From NCBI GenBank assembly GCA_938092015.1, contig CALKOT010000006.1:1-64000 (forward strand): 64,000 bases of DNA, in the 5' to 3' direction. Origin of the DNA: an uncultured Paracoccaceae bacterium. GTDB taxonomy: Bacteria; Pseudomonadota; Alphaproteobacteria; Rhodobacterales; Rhodobacteraceae. How positions within the stretch are numbered: the first letter of the stretch is position 1; each line of letters opens with the position of its first letter. Made by a program: the position numbers and the translations under genes. The notes under the pieces were generated by a model that ran no database searches, had not been told where the DNA came from, and saw only the letters and a program-made list of their open reading frames with translations. Of this stretch, positions 7,197 through 17,188 are shown piece by piece.

Positions 7197-8050
7197 TCTT
7201 TCCCGGCTTGTTGTACGAAGAATGACGCGCCCTTTGGCACGACAGGCGTTTCGATGTCGAACGCCATTGACCTGATACGCCCCGGTTCTTCCCCACGCAG
7301 AATGCGGCCGGCGTCAGGGCTGGGTACAGCGATTGGTGAAAGTGGCGCGGCGTCTGCGGCGGCATAAGTGACGATGTACAGGGTACGTGGCGCGTCCGAA
7401 TTGTTGGCTGTTGAAGCGTGTGCGACACGCGAATGCATCAAACATACTGCGCCTGCGGGGCCAGTGCATGGCACAGCCTGCGCTTCAAATTCAGCTGACG
7501 CTTCATCATCTATTGCGCCTGTAAACACGCCGTTCTGATAATGCGACAAAAGCGGCCCTTTGTGGGATCCAGGCGCGATCATCAGGGGCCCGTTTTCCGC
7601 CGTCACGTCATCCAGAAACAACAGGGCGGTCAGCGTGTCGTCGTTGCTGTGCGGATCAAACGGAAAGTCCTGATGCCATTTTACGACGGTCTTGGTGCGC
7701 GGAAGTTTTGAATTCACCTTGGCGTGGTGGAACCGGACATTCGGGCCGACCAAATCAGCCGCCATGTCGGTCATTGCGCTATCGAACGCAATGGCCGCGT
7801 AGGTGGCAGAGATATCGGTAGGCGATGCGACCCGACGCAGAGAGGGGCGATCCGGCGCATGGTCATCTTCAAGATCGAACCGGGGACGGCCGTCGCAGAT
7901 CTGGCCATAGGCCGCATGCTCAGATCGGCTTTCTTCAACCCACGTTTCAAATTCATGGCGCAAGGCGTCCAGTTGTTCTGGCGTCACCGCGTTCTCAGCC
8001 ACGATTGCGCCATCGCGCTGGAATTGTTCGATCTGATCTGTCGTTAGCAT
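7193..8050 (-). CDS. Phytanoyl-CoA dioxygenase (PhyH) family oxygenase
   Basis: A 285-residue Fe(II)/2-oxoglutarate-dependent oxygenase of the PhyH family. The iron-binding HxD is in KWHQDFPFDP (H126, D128), and the distal His is probably H211 in SRVAHAS, with R222 as the likely 2OG-binding arginine. LMIAPGSHKGPL is the family's usual central motif. Complete, normal length, with ATG start at 8050. Its stop overlaps the convergent VOC stop. The substrate is unknown; in marine bacteria such enzymes often hydroxylate small acids or lipids. Confidence 0.87.
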   Translation of the reverse strand: MLTTDQIEQFQRDGAIVAENAVTPEQLDALRHEFETWVEESRSEHAAYGQICDGRPRFDLEDDHAPDRPSLRRVASPTDISATYAAIAFDSAMTDMAADLVGPNVRFHHAKVNSKLPRTKTVVKWHQDFPFDPHSNDDTLTALLFLDDVTAENGPLMIAPGSHKGPLLSHYQNGVFTGAIDDEASAEFEAQAVPCTGPAGAVCLMHSRVAHASTANNSDAPRTLYIVTYAAADAAPLSPIAVPSPDAGRILRGEEPGRIRSMAFDIETPVVPKGASFFVQQAGKD

Positions 8051-8131
8051 AGCGCGGATCCTGCAACTTGGCTCGCGGTCAGATTAAGACGGCCTTCCAA
8101 TCGCAGATCGTCCGTCAGCGACATAACCGGG

Positions 8132-8782
8132 TTACATATCCGGCTTGTCTTCATCCCGCCCCGTCAGACGCCAGCGGATCATTGGCAGTTGTTCGAATCC
8201 AAAGAACAGCTCTTCACCGATCTGAAAAGACGGCACGCCAAAGACGCCAGCCTCCCACGCTTCATCGCGCAAACGGTCATGCAGCGTACGGCCTTCACCT
8301 ACTGCCCAATCCGCAAAGCCCGCATTATCTGCGCCCGCCTCATCCAGCTTAGCGATGACGACCGCCATATCCTCGACATTCAGTTCGCGCTTCCAGAACG
8401 GTTCAAACACCAATTGCATGAAGCGGCGATGGACATTCGGCCCTGCCTCTTTCGCCCGGTAGAAGGCGGTGCCGACAAGTGACGTGTCCCAGATTTTCTG
8501 AGTGCCACGTAAAGTGATCCCGCGCAGATTGGCGCGGCGGCGGGCGTCCATATAGGCGTATTTGATCCGTTTCCACTGATGCTCAGTGCGGGTGTCTTCG
8601 GTGACATTCCCATGATCATCGACTTTGGCTGAGCCAAGATAAGACGGGATATCCAGCGTGAAATGCCGCCATTCAGCGGTGATGCCCAGCTCATCTTCCA
8701 ATGCGTGGGTCAGATCCTTAGCGAGGTACGCGTAGGGGGATTTTACGTCGGTGTAGACGATGAGGGTAGGGGGGGTGGCCAT
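8132..8782 (-). CDS. DsbA-family thioredoxin-fold protein, 2-hydroxychromene-2-carboxylate isomerase-like
   Basis: About 216 residues of DsbA/HCCA-isomerase type: the N-terminal LIVYTDVKSPYAYLAKDL places SPYAY at the position of the glutathione-binding serine, and the C-terminal EAWEAGVFGVPSFQIGEELF carries the conserved cis-proline (VPSF). There is no CxxC, so it is not a disulfide oxidoreductase. Length and motifs fit kappa-class glutathione-dependent isomerases. An in-frame ATG occurs 27 bases upstream (8809), but GCGGAG precedes 8782, which is preferred. The real substrate is unknown. Confidence 0.78.
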   Translation of the reverse strand: MATPPTLIVYTDVKSPYAYLAKDLTHALEDELGITAEWRHFTLDIPSYLGSAKVDDHGNVTEDTRTEHQWKRIKYAYMDARRRANLRGITLRGTQKIWDTSLVGTAFYRAKEAGPNVHRRFMQLVFEPFWKRELNVEDMAVVIAKLDEAGADNAGFADWAVGEGRTLHDRLRDEAWEAGVFGVPSFQIGEELFFGFEQLPMIRWRLTGRDEDKPDM

Positions 8783-8954
8783 CTCGATGCTCCGCATGTG
8801 CAGGGTCATCCTAGGGCATCAAGCAAAGAAAGTGCGAGCCTGATTGTTTAGTGTCATTCATCAGATGTCAGAAACAATCTACCCGACAGACTTGTTCGGG
8901 GAACAATGCCGTCGCTTTTGTACGCATGCCAAGACGGGCCGCATGCCTGCCGCG

Positions 8955-9725
8955 CTAACCTTGGTTCCGATCATACAGTTGGCCTTTCAGCCATTCAGAA
9001 TGATGATCAGTCTTGCGAATATCCCATTCCGTCGCCGCAAAACGGGTCGTTTCCACATCAAGCATCAGCCAGGCGGCGAAGACTGCGATCTTTTCTGGGG
9101 ACGCGCATTCGCCACTATCGATGTAGTTCTGGAAAGATATTCGCGAAGGAAATTCCGCCTCAGGCGCCGCCAGCAGGCCTTGAACCAAATCGGTGTCGAC
9201 GAGACCGGGTTTGAAGCCTGCGACAGCAATATCGCGATGGCTCCATTCTGCCTGTAGCGCGCGGCGCAGGGTTTCAGACGCCGATTGCGCAATGGAATAT
9301 GCTGCGGCGCCGACCCGTACATTTGCGCCGGAATCTGATCCAACAAAAAGAATGCGCCCGCCCACTAGGTCGTCAGCGCATTTAGAGGAAAGGGCCCAGC
9401 GGGCGGTTACATTCGTATCGAACGAACGGCGCCAGTCTTCTGAAGGCAACGTGTGGAGCTGGCCAAGCTGGAAGTACCCGGCGCCGTGAAACAGCGCGCG
9501 AGGCGATGGGAGCTTGGAAAAGGCTTCAGCCAATGCATCCTGATCATCGGCGTTTGTCACATCCGCAGAATGGGGCGTAATCCGCGATGACTGCCTTGCG
9601 ACTGACATCAGGTTTTCCGGCCGTCTGCCTGATATGATTACTTCGCAGTTGCATTTTGCAAGCGCGACAGCGAGCGCGGCGCCAATACCTGAACCCCCAC
9701 CGGTAATGAGAACTGACTTTATCAT
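8955..9725 (-). CDS. SDR family oxidoreductase with catalytic Lys replaced by Gln
   Basis: A 256-residue short-chain dehydrogenase/reductase: cofactor motif TGGGSGIG at residues 8-15, an N105 in DTNVTARW, a serine region LFVGSDSG (130-132), and Tyr143. The active-site motif YxxxK reads YSIAQ, so residue 147 is Gln where nearly all active SDRs have Lys. The fold appears complete and the FKPGLVDTDL loop is normal, so this may be a catalytically altered or dead SDR. It is monocistronic between divergent intergenic regions. Confidence 0.82.
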   Translation of the reverse strand: MIKSVLITGGGSGIGAALAVALAKCNCEVIISGRRPENLMSVARQSSRITPHSADVTNADDQDALAEAFSKLPSPRALFHGAGYFQLGQLHTLPSEDWRRSFDTNVTARWALSSKCADDLVGGRILFVGSDSGANVRVGAAAYSIAQSASETLRRALQAEWSHRDIAVAGFKPGLVDTDLVQGLLAAPEAEFPSRISFQNYIDSGECASPEKIAVFAAWLMLDVETTRFAATEWDIRKTDHHSEWLKGQLYDRNQG

Positions 9726-9886
9726 TCTTGAGCACGATCCGTGGCTATGCGGTGGGATTTAACGCTGGATCGTGAAGAAGGCTTTGCGCGAAGCATTCTG
9801 TCAAGAACTGCCGCAAACTGCGGCTTCATTCCCAGACACAAGAAAACTGATGTTCAGCCGACAAGCTGCGTCAGTCGAGACGGGTT

Positions 9887-11530
9887 TTAAACCAGCCGCG
9901 ACTGTTCCACCGCCGCCCTAATGTAGTCAGCGAAAAGGGGATGCGGATCAAAGGGCTTGGACTTCAGTTCTGGATGGAACTGCACACCAATGTACCAGGG
10001 GTGATCGGGGATCTCGACGATCTCCGGCAATTCCCCATCAGGCGACATGCCGGAAAAGCTGAGGCCCTTTTCTTCGAGCCGCTGGCGATATTTGATGTCG
10101 ACTTCATAGCGGTGGCGATGGCGTTCTTCGATCGCAACGCCGCCATAGATGTCCGCGACCTGAGATCCATCGGCCAATGTCGCAGCATAGGCGCCAAGGC
10201 GCATCGTGCCGCCCTTGGCGTCGTCCGCCTTGCGCCGCACAGTCTGATTACCCTCGGTCCATTCAGTCATGTGGTAGACGACATGCTCAAACCGGTCAGA
10301 GCCATCTTCATGGTCGAATTCCTGTGACCCGGCGCGCCCAACTCCAGCAAGATTGCGCGCAGCTTCGACAACAGCCATCTGCATGCCGAGACAAATGCCG
10401 AGGTACGGAATTTTCCGTTCACGCGCGAACTGCGCCGCCTTGATCTTGCCTTCAGTGCCGCGTTCGCCAAACCCGCCGGGAACAAGGATCGCGTTGAAAC
10501 CTTCCAGATGTGGTGCAGGGTCTTCGCGTTCAAAAATTTCGGCGTCCAGCCATTCGGCGCGAACTTTCACGCGGTTATGGAAACCGCCATGGGTCAACGC
10601 CTCGGCCAGGGACTTATAGGCGTCTTCCAGTTTGACGTATTTACCAACAATCGCGATACGCACTTCGCCGTCTGGATTATCAACTCTTTCCGCCACTGCG
10701 TTCCAGCGGGTGAGGTCGGGTTTTGGCGCAGGTGAAATGCTGAACGCATCCAGCACGGCCTGATCAAGACCAACTTCATGATAGGCAAGGGGTGCTTTGT
10801 AGATGCTTTTCATGTCCATCGCGGGAATGACCGATTCCGGTCGGACATTACAGAACATGCCGATCTTGGCGCGCTCGGTTTCCGGTATCTCATGTTCAGT
10901 CCGGCAGACCAGCACGTCTGGCTGCAGGCCGATGGATCGCAGTTCCTTGACGCTATGCTGCGTTGGCTTTGTTTTCAGCTCTCCCGACGCCGCTAGATAG
11001 GGGAGGAGGGTGAGGTGCATCAGAATGCACTGGCCGCGCGGGCGTTCAGCCTGAAACTGGCGAATGGCTTCAAAGAACGGAAGACCTTCGATATCGCCAA
11101 CGGTGCCGCCGATCTCACACAGCATGAAATCGACGTCTTCATCGTCGATCGCCAGCCAATCTTTGATTTCATTCGTGACGTGGGGAATCACCTGGATCGT
11201 CTTGCCGAGGTAATCGCCTTTGCGTTCCTTATCCAAAACATTGGTGTAAATCCGGCCGGACGAGACACTATCCGTCTTGCGGCAAGGCACGCCTGTAAAC
11301 CGCTCATAATGCCCAAGGTCCAGATCAGTCTCAGCGCCGTCATCTGTGACGAATACCTCGCCATGCTCAAACGGTGACATCGTTCCGGGATCAACGTTGA
11401 GGTACGGATCCAACTTTCGTAGGCGAACGGAATAGCCACGGGCCTGCAAAAGCGCGCCCAAGGCTGCGCTGGCGAGGCCTTTGCCAAGACTCGAAACCAC
11501 ACCGCCGGTAATAAAGATATAACGCGCCAC
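9887..11530 (-). CDS. pyrG: CTP synthase
   Basis: PyrG aminates UTP to CTP with glutamine and ATP. The 547-residue protein has the N-terminal synthase domain ([20 protein letters not shown], an ATP P-loop) and a C-terminal class I glutamine amidotransferase domain with nucleophile Cys in YLGICLGMQ and the His-Pro-Glu of [11 protein letters not shown]. Length and motifs are canonical and the gene is intact. It lies just downstream of secG on the same strand, a conserved Rhodobacterales arrangement. Confidence 0.98.
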   Translation of the reverse strand: MARYIFITGGVVSSLGKGLASAALGALLQARGYSVRLRKLDPYLNVDPGTMSPFEHGEVFVTDDGAETDLDLGHYERFTGVPCRKTDSVSSGRIYTNVLDKERKGDYLGKTIQVIPHVTNEIKDWLAIDDEDVDFMLCEIGGTVGDIEGLPFFEAIRQFQAERPRGQCILMHLTLLPYLAASGELKTKPTQHSVKELRSIGLQPDVLVCRTEHEIPETERAKIGMFCNVRPESVIPAMDMKSIYKAPLAYHEVGLDQAVLDAFSISPAPKPDLTRWNAVAERVDNPDGEVRIAIVGKYVKLEDAYKSLAEALTHGGFHNRVKVRAEWLDAEIFEREDPAPHLEGFNAILVPGGFGERGTEGKIKAAQFARERKIPYLGICLGMQMAVVEAARNLAGVGRAGSQEFDHEDGSDRFEHVVYHMTEWTEGNQTVRRKADDAKGGTMRLGAYAATLADGSQVADIYGGVAIEERHRHRYEVDIKYRQRLEEKGLSFSGMSPDGELPEIVEIPDHPWYIGVQFHPELKSKPFDPHPLFADYIRAAVEQSRLV

Positions 11531-11623
11531 TGCTACTGGCCCCCGTGAACATTTGTTTTGGTGATTTGCCGTGCGAGCACAGCATCTTGTCTCACGGGAT
11601 TGGAGAGGTACAAGATTCGGGGG

Positions 11624-11647
11624 CGGCGGACAACAGTTTGTCCGCCG
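11624..11647 (-). other. Hairpin in the secG-pyrG gap
   Basis: CGGCGGACAA (11624-11633) and TTGTCCGCCG (11638-11647) form a perfect ten-base stem with a four-base loop. It lies between the stop of secG and the start of pyrG. No T run follows on the minus strand, so it is not a standard terminator. It may protect or partly attenuate the secG-pyrG transcript. Confidence 0.6.
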
Positions 11648-11663
11648 AACCAGTCAGATTATT

Positions 11664-12032
11664 TTAGTCAGCAGCCGGGGGCTGGGTCGGATCAGCAGGC
11701 GTGTCCGACAAGTTTGGCAGGCTAAACCCAGATGAGGTCGGGATTTCCTGGTCCGCCGCGGGCAGGCTGGTTGATACGCCATCGACAACTGAACGGTCGC
11801 CAGAATTTGATGCGGCAATGATCGTCAGCGTCAACGATGTCGCAATGAACGCCGCCGCCAGAAACCACGTCACTTTGGAAAGCGCGCTTGCTGCGCCGCG
11901 CGCAGACACAAGACCGCCGCCGCCACCGCCGCCACCGATCCCCAATGCGCCGCCTTCGGAGCGCTGCAAAAGGACGACCGCGATCAGGAAAACCGCGATA
12001 ATAAGGTGAACGATCAGGACGATGTCTTGCAT
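11664..12032 (-). CDS. secG: Preprotein translocase subunit SecG
   Basis: SecG is the small third subunit of the SecYEG channel. The 122-residue protein has two membrane helices (IVLIVHLIIAVFLIAVVLLQ and WFLAAAFIATSLTLTIIAA) with the conserved RSEGGALGIGGGGG loop between them. The C-terminal tail is Pro/Ser/Thr-rich, which is common in alphaproteobacteria. Position upstream of pyrG supports the call. Confidence 0.95.
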   Translation of the reverse strand: MQDIVLIVHLIIAVFLIAVVLLQRSEGGALGIGGGGGGGGLVSARGAASALSKVTWFLAAAFIATSLTLTIIAASNSGDRSVVDGVSTSLPAADQEIPTSSGFSLPNLSDTPADPTQPPAAD

Positions 12033-12152
12033 AGGTCACAACCCTTGTCCGCCGAGCCCATCTCAGCGTGAGCGCGCGTATAGCGTAAGGCCAATATGAT
12101 GTCGATAGGCCTACGATCAAGCAATTGCGTGAAACGTGACAACAGATCTGTA

Positions 12153-12965
12153 TCAGGGCCTCGGTGGCGGCGGGGGCTGACCAGGACCCGGCGCAGGTGG
12201 TTGGCCTGGACCCGGTGCTGGTGGCTGCCCAGGACCCGGCGCGGGCGCTGGTTGAGGTTGAACCCGATCATTCAGCGCGTTTTTCGCCTTGTCCGTCATC
12301 TCGCGAATCGCCGTGTCGACGCTTTGCGGTGGTTTTGGCGCGCGGTTATTCGGACGATTGACCTTCAGTTTCGGCCCCGTCTTCAACGCTTGCGTTTCCT
12401 TCGGCGGCTTCACCGGGCCCTCCAGACCAGCATCCTCGCCTACGGGCCGAGCGCCGCTGCGCTGGTTACTGCCGCGTTCCCTTTTCTTTTGCTTTGGGGG
12501 AGGTTTCCCAAAGTTTCGACCCCGTCCTTTCAATTGCCCCTTAGACATTTGGTCTTTGCGAACCTCTCCCTTCCCATCAACACGCAACCGATCGCCGGGG
12601 CGAACGCCTTTGCCCTTGCCCCCTTTCAGGTCAAAGGGCGACCCGTTCAGCAATATCGCCTCCATTCCACCCTCAGGTTGAGCTGAGAAGATCGCCGCGC
12701 CTTTGCCCAATGTCAGGACCGATGCGCCGAGGCGGACCACCATGTCGGAAGGATCGACAAAGCTGGAGATGACCTGAACGAATCCTGCCCGTATTTCAAT
12801 CATTTTCGGGGCGCTGTCTTCTTCATGAACGATCCGCACATCTGCGCCAGCGGACAAGGCGATGAAAACACCGTTGCCCTCTTCCAGAAAGACCTCAGTC
12901 TCAGCCGCGCGCAAAGGCGAAAAAGCAAAGCAAAAAAGCGCCGCAAGTACAATAAACCTCAACAT
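12153..12965 (-). CDS. Exported FecR-like protein with PAPGPGQP tail repeats
   Basis: A 270-residue exported protein. It has a signal peptide (MLRFIVLAALFCFAFSPLRA) and a short FecR-like beta region with DVRIV, GFVQVISSF, LGASVLTLGKGAAIF and GGMEAILLNGSPF. A long basic, Pro-rich region follows, ending in three copies of PAPGPGQP and a proline run. The repeats suggest a cell-envelope-spanning or wall-associated tail. Its start touches the stop of the broken beta-barrel gene immediately upstream, so the two formed an operon. Function is unknown. Confidence 0.65.
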   Translation of the reverse strand: MLRFIVLAALFCFAFSPLRAAETEVFLEEGNGVFIALSAGADVRIVHEEDSAPKMIEIRAGFVQVISSFVDPSDMVVRLGASVLTLGKGAAIFSAQPEGGMEAILLNGSPFDLKGGKGKGVRPGDRLRVDGKGEVRKDQMSKGQLKGRGRNFGKPPPKQKKRERGSNQRSGARPVGEDAGLEGPVKPPKETQALKTGPKLKVNRPNNRAPKPPQSVDTAIREMTDKAKNALNDRVQPQPAPAPGPGQPPAPGPGQPPAPGPGQPPPPPRP

Positions 12966-14162
12966 CAGAGGCGCCTCGCCAATCGGATGGTGAAACTCAC
13001 ACCTTTATTGTCGAAAATGTCGTAGTTTGAAAACCGCCGTCGATAGGTCACTGCGCCATCTATTGAGGTGACTTCGTCCAGGTCCGTCGCCAGGCCGAAA
13101 TATGCGGCGACAGAGGTGTCGCGGCGTTTGATATCCAGCAACTGAAAGTCAGGCGTTTCATAGCGGCTGGTAACGACGCCTCCGCCCAGGGTTGCAACCA
13201 ACGGTCGTCCGAAAGCGTCGAATGTCGCTGACAGTGCAGCGTCCGCACCGAACGCGAAGTAGTCTTCGAAATCCTTGTCTGCGTTCACCGCAGCGACGCG
13301 CGCTGACACGTCGAGTTGCAGCGCCTGACTCAGAGGGACACCATAGGATAGGGCGACCTGCGCTTCTGTGCCGTCAAGGTTTTCACGGCCCGGCGTATCT
13401 CTGGTGGGAATGAAATCGCGATATCCACCAGACAGTTCCATAGTCAGGACGCCTGGGCCAAAATCAACGCTGGCTTCGACGCCCAGGGCCGCGGCGACGG
13501 CATAAGGATCGCTGCCAAAATGACGATACCCGAGGTCCAGAAAGGGACGAAAGACGCCCTTCGCGTAAACGATTTCGGGCCCCATGCGCAGGGCAATGAT
13601 CGCATCATCCTGATCATTGTCATCAAAGAAGTACGCGGCATATCCTGAGAAATCGAAGACGGCGGTTGTGCGCCCATCTAGTGGCGCGGCAACGCGCACC
13701 CCGGCCTGAACAAAGGCAAGCGGGCTTTCTTCGCGCGTAAAACCCAACGCAATCTCTTCGATCAGACCCGGATTACCTGATCTAAGCGTCAGAACATTGT
13801 CGCGCGGTGTTGCGGATGGGTTTGTGTAATAGCCCGCACCCAGCGCAAAAAAAGCCGTTGATTTCTGTGTTGGCTTGAAATGTGTCGGTGGCGCCTGCCT
13901 CAGCCAACGCCTGGCGTTGTTCATCCGCCAGATCACCTTGGTCCATCGCCTCATATAGCTTCACCAGATCAAACCGCGCTTGTGTCAGGTCTGGTCGAAA
14001 GCGCACCAGCCTTTCCAAGGCATTCGCCGCTTCGCTAAGGCGATCCTCTTCGATGGCGCGATTGACGAATGCGTAGACCGCAGGCGGCTGATCGGGCGCA
14101 GCGAGCATGGCTTTGGTCTCAGGCCAGGTGCGAACATCTGCCTGCGCGCTGCAGGCATACAA
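12965..14162 (-). pseudogene. TPR plus beta-barrel outer-membrane protein (SLAM/DUF560-like), frameshifted
   Basis: The 5' part (14162 downward) encodes TPR-like helices (ALERLVRFRPDLTQARFDLV). The 3' part encodes a beta-barrel, from FFALGAGYYTNPSATPRDNV to SFTIRLARRL at the C-terminus. The two are in different frames, and the switch falls in a run of seven A (13847-13853; T7 on the coding strand). Removing one base joins INGFF to ALGAGYY seamlessly. The 5' end is also odd: a signal-peptide-like IAASLYACSAQA is preceded by TAG at 14175-14177, so only a TTG start is available. SLAM-like proteins export surface lipoproteins; that role is inferred from architecture. Confidence 0.72.
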
Positions 14163-14277
14163 CGATGCTGCGATCTAAGCCGCAAGTTTTAGTGCAGATG
14201 CCACCAACTGGTCCCCAGCTTAACGCCGTTTACCAATTGTTAACCATTTAGGCGAAGGACGTCGCGTGCAGAAATGC

Positions 14278-14700
14278 TCAGCCGTCGACGTCGTCCACAT
14301 CCAACTGACCCGAAAGCATGCGGCGCACGTGGCTCCAACTCATGCCCAGACCAAGAATCAGTCCAACGCCAATCAGGCCGACCCATGTCAGCAGATCAAC
14401 ATTATCAAGCGACAACAGCCCCCGGTCGATCAGCACCCACATCAGCGATCCTGCTAGCGCCGTGATCAAGGCGATCCCGATCACGCCTATGGATCGCAAT
14501 GTGGCCCGCAGAAAGATGATGTAGCCGATCAACAGAACCACGCCGAGGAAGATGACCAGCGGTAATTCCGTCTCAAACGCGTTCTGCGCCCAACGGAAAT
14601 AGCTGTAATCAGTTGGATTGAATGTCGCCAAAACCAGAATCTGGGCGAATATCCATCGCGTCAGAAATCCGCTGAAACCAAATCTGGATTGCGCCCTCAT
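14278..14700 (-). CDS. DUF6524-type small membrane protein
   Basis: A 140-residue protein with four predicted membrane helices. The N-terminal RFGFSGFLTRWIFAQILVLA is followed by TFNPTDYSYFRWA, then hydrophobic segments LVIFLGVVLLIGYIIF, IGVIGIALITALAGSLMWVL and WVGLIGVGLILGLGMSWSHV, and an acidic C-terminus (DVDDVDG). This matches the DUF6524 family as I know it. No function is established. Complete, single gene. Confidence 0.7.
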   Translation of the reverse strand: MRAQSRFGFSGFLTRWIFAQILVLATFNPTDYSYFRWAQNAFETELPLVIFLGVVLLIGYIIFLRATLRSIGVIGIALITALAGSLMWVLIDRGLLSLDNVDLLTWVGLIGVGLILGLGMSWSHVRRMLSGQLDVDDVDG

Positions 14701-14758
14701 GCACCTCGTTAATCTCCACCGCGCCGGACCATAGCGATGGCTGGCTGGCCTGCAAGCC

Positions 14759-15667
14759 TTAGCTTCTCAGCGTGTCGTTCTTGCGGGCCAGACCCAATTG
14801 TCGCTCACGCCAGATGATCAGCAGCCCGGCGGCGATCGTCAGCGACGCGCCAAAAAGGGTGACCCAGGTTGGTAGTTCACCAAAGATGAAATAGCCCACT
14901 AACAGCGCAAGAACGATTTGCGAGTAATCAAATGGCGCGATGACAGCGGCCTCTGCATGCCGGTAGGCAGTGGTCATGAAGATCTGCGCGATACCGCCCA
15001 GAAGTCCTGCGAGGATCAGCTGGCCAACCACCTCCCATGATGGAACGACCCATCCGAATGGAACTGACAAAAGCGACAGAAGCGTTGTGAACACCGCAAA
15101 CCAGAAACTGACCGAAGCGGCGCTGTCAGTCGCCATCAGTTTTCGCACAAAGACAGTCGCCATTGCCGCGAAAAAGGCGGCGCAGAACACCGCCACTGAT
15201 GCAATGGTCTTCAAATCCGACCCGGTTTCACCTTCTGCCAAAAGACGGGGGGACATGATGATCAGAACGCCGACAAAGCCCAACGCAATTGCGCCCATAC
15301 GGTAGAGGCGAATACGCTCACCCAGCAAAAGGGAGGCTAGTAGGGTCACAAAAATTGGTACAGCGAAAAAGATCGCTACAGCCTCGGGCAGGGGAATGTG
15401 ACCAAGGCCAAAGAACATCAACGCCATCGCCGTCGCGCCAACAACGCCCCGAATAATGTGGGCAGGCCGGTTCACAATGCGCAGCCCATCATTCAAATGC
15501 CCGGTCCAGGCCAGCATTATGATGACGATGGGCAAAGCGAAGAAAGACCTGAAAAAGATCGCTTCGCCGGGCGGCACGGCGTCGGCGGTCGCTTTGATCA
15601 GCGATGTCATGGCCATGAAGACAACGACGGAAATCAGTTTCAGCGCAATGCCGCGGGCGGGATTCAT
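14759..15667 (-). CDS. DMT superfamily (EamA) transporter
   Basis: A 302-residue inner-membrane exporter-type protein with two EamA repeats of five helices each. Helix 1 is IALKLISVVVFMAMTSLIKA, repeat one ends with FVTLLASLLLGERIRLYRMG, and the second repeat carries ILALLVGYFIFGELPTWVTL, where the E-R/E-x-P motifs mark the family. Close to S-adenosylmethionine- or cysteine-exporter-like DMT proteins in general form, but the substrate cannot be assigned. Complete. Confidence 0.85.
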   Translation of the reverse strand: MNPARGIALKLISVVVFMAMTSLIKATADAVPPGEAIFFRSFFALPIVIIMLAWTGHLNDGLRIVNRPAHIIRGVVGATAMALMFFGLGHIPLPEAVAIFFAVPIFVTLLASLLLGERIRLYRMGAIALGFVGVLIIMSPRLLAEGETGSDLKTIASVAVFCAAFFAAMATVFVRKLMATDSAASVSFWFAVFTTLLSLLSVPFGWVVPSWEVVGQLILAGLLGGIAQIFMTTAYRHAEAAVIAPFDYSQIVLALLVGYFIFGELPTWVTLFGASLTIAAGLLIIWRERQLGLARKNDTLRS

Positions 15668-15773
15668 CGTTCGGTTTTAGCTAACCTGCCGGGAAATACA
15701 TCCCTTTGATTTTGCAGGGCTGATCTGTGTCAGGCGGTTGGGTGGGTGGTTGGCCACTTGCATAGCCTGCAGG

Positions 15774-17003
15774 ATGACTGCACCCCTCGCCCAGCCGAAG
15801 AATGCCGCCAACAATCAAGCGAGATGCCAGATGACAGCGCCCTAAATCGAACTTCGCGATCCACGGTTTCAGAGTGATCGTTATGGCTATATCGACGAAA
15901 TCAGGGCGGAGCATACCCATTTCCGTACGCCAGATGGCGGCCACGTCTTTCTCAATCAAGACGATGTGATGGAAGTGTTTCGCTGCGAACAATTCCGCTT
16001 TGCCTTCACCGATATCGACGAAACGAAAAGTCCCTATCTGGCCAATGCGATCAGGCATGAGTTGTTGAACATGCACGGCGATCAGCATTTTCGCCTCTCA
16101 CGGCTGGTGAAGCACGCCCTACGCGACCGGATGATTGAGGGCATGGCGGAGGTTATCGATGGGATCGTCGATGACCTGATTGCAGAGGTGAAGGGCAAGC
16201 AGGTTGAGTTTTGCACTACCTTTGCCGATCCACTGCCTGCCCGTGTCTTAGGGCCGATGTTTGGCGTGCCTTATGAGAAAACCGATGGCTTGAACGACTG
16301 GATCAAAGCGGGTGGGCGAAAACTGGACGCGCTGCAGTCTGGTGCTGGGATCGCAGAGGTTGAAGACGCGAACCGCAACATCCATGACTTTCTTCGCAAA
16401 CTGCTGGCTGACCGGCGGGGCGCACCCGGCGATGATCTCTTTAGCGAATTGATGCAGGCCGAAATAGATGGCGACCGGATGAGCGAGGATGAATTGGTGT
16501 ATCTGTCCATTGAGCTTGCCTCAGCTGGCGTCGACACCACGCGAACTCAGTTGCCGCTGATACTGTTGGCGTTGCTGGAACATCCGGACGAATGGGCCAA
16601 ACTGGTAGCTGATCCGAAATTGGCGTTGAGCGCCGTGGATGAAGGCATGCGCTACGCCCCGTTGCCATGGGCGATACCACATGCGGCGACAGGTGATTTC
16701 GAATGGCGCGGGGTTGAGTTTAAGGAAGGCGACATCGCTTTCACGTTGGTTCCCGCCGCGAACCGGGACCCGGCTGTTCTGAACGATCCTCATAGGTTCA
16801 ACATCACGCGCGATCGGGCGCGTCATTTTGCATTCGGCTACGGCATGCACGCCTGCCCGGGATCGTAGCTTGCGCGGATGGAGATGTCGGCGGCGTTGCG
16901 GAAATTGGCCGAACAGGCGCCTAATCCGCGGTTGGTGGAGCACGCATGGGATGATGGTCAGGTCTATCGCATGCTGAAGCGGCTGGTGCTTGAAGTGAGG
17001 TAG
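15774..17003 (+). pseudogene. Cytochrome P450 with two in-frame stops
   Basis: A bacterial P450 reading frame of about 409 codons. It has the I-helix motif ASAGVDTTR, the ExxR (EGMR) and the haem loop FAFGYGMHACPG with its Cys thiolate. It is interrupted by TAA at 15843-15845 after MTAP, and by TAG at 16866-16868 directly after CPGS, where homologues have a residue before LARMEM. The frame resumes with LARMEMSAALRKLAEQAP to the final TAG at 17001. Starts at 15774 or 15831 are in the same frame, and both precede the TAA. The loss of the L-helix after the haem loop should abolish folding. Confidence 0.88.
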
Positions 17004-17188
17004 GGGCGCGTCTCTCTATTAATCAGTAGGTCGACAGCGATGCATCAGAAGACACACCTTGCATCCAAGCAGCGAACCAACTGTAACGAGACTGCCGCAC
17101 CTCCAATCAAAACCAATCATCTGTGAAACCACGCTGTGAAAAAGGTTAACGAAAAAATTATATTAATTAAAACAATGATTTAGGGTTA

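Noticed and set aside
8844-9257. 137-codon plus-strand frame overlapping the SDR gene
   Set aside because: Most of it is antisense to the SDR; the 5' part has no homology or ribosome-binding site.
9941-11377. Several open frames opposite pyrG
   Set aside because: All are complements of a well-supported CTP synthase gene.
12165-12260. CRISPR or satellite array
   Set aside because: The repetition is in frame and encodes PAPGPGQP protein repeats; there are no spacers.
12096-12686. 196-codon plus-strand frame opposite the FecR-like gene
   Set aside because: Arises from the complement of the repetitive proline-rich region; no start signal or homology.
15681-16088. Minus-strand frame over the P450 start
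   Set aside because: Antisense to clear P450 sequence; it only appears attractive because the P450 frame has a stop.
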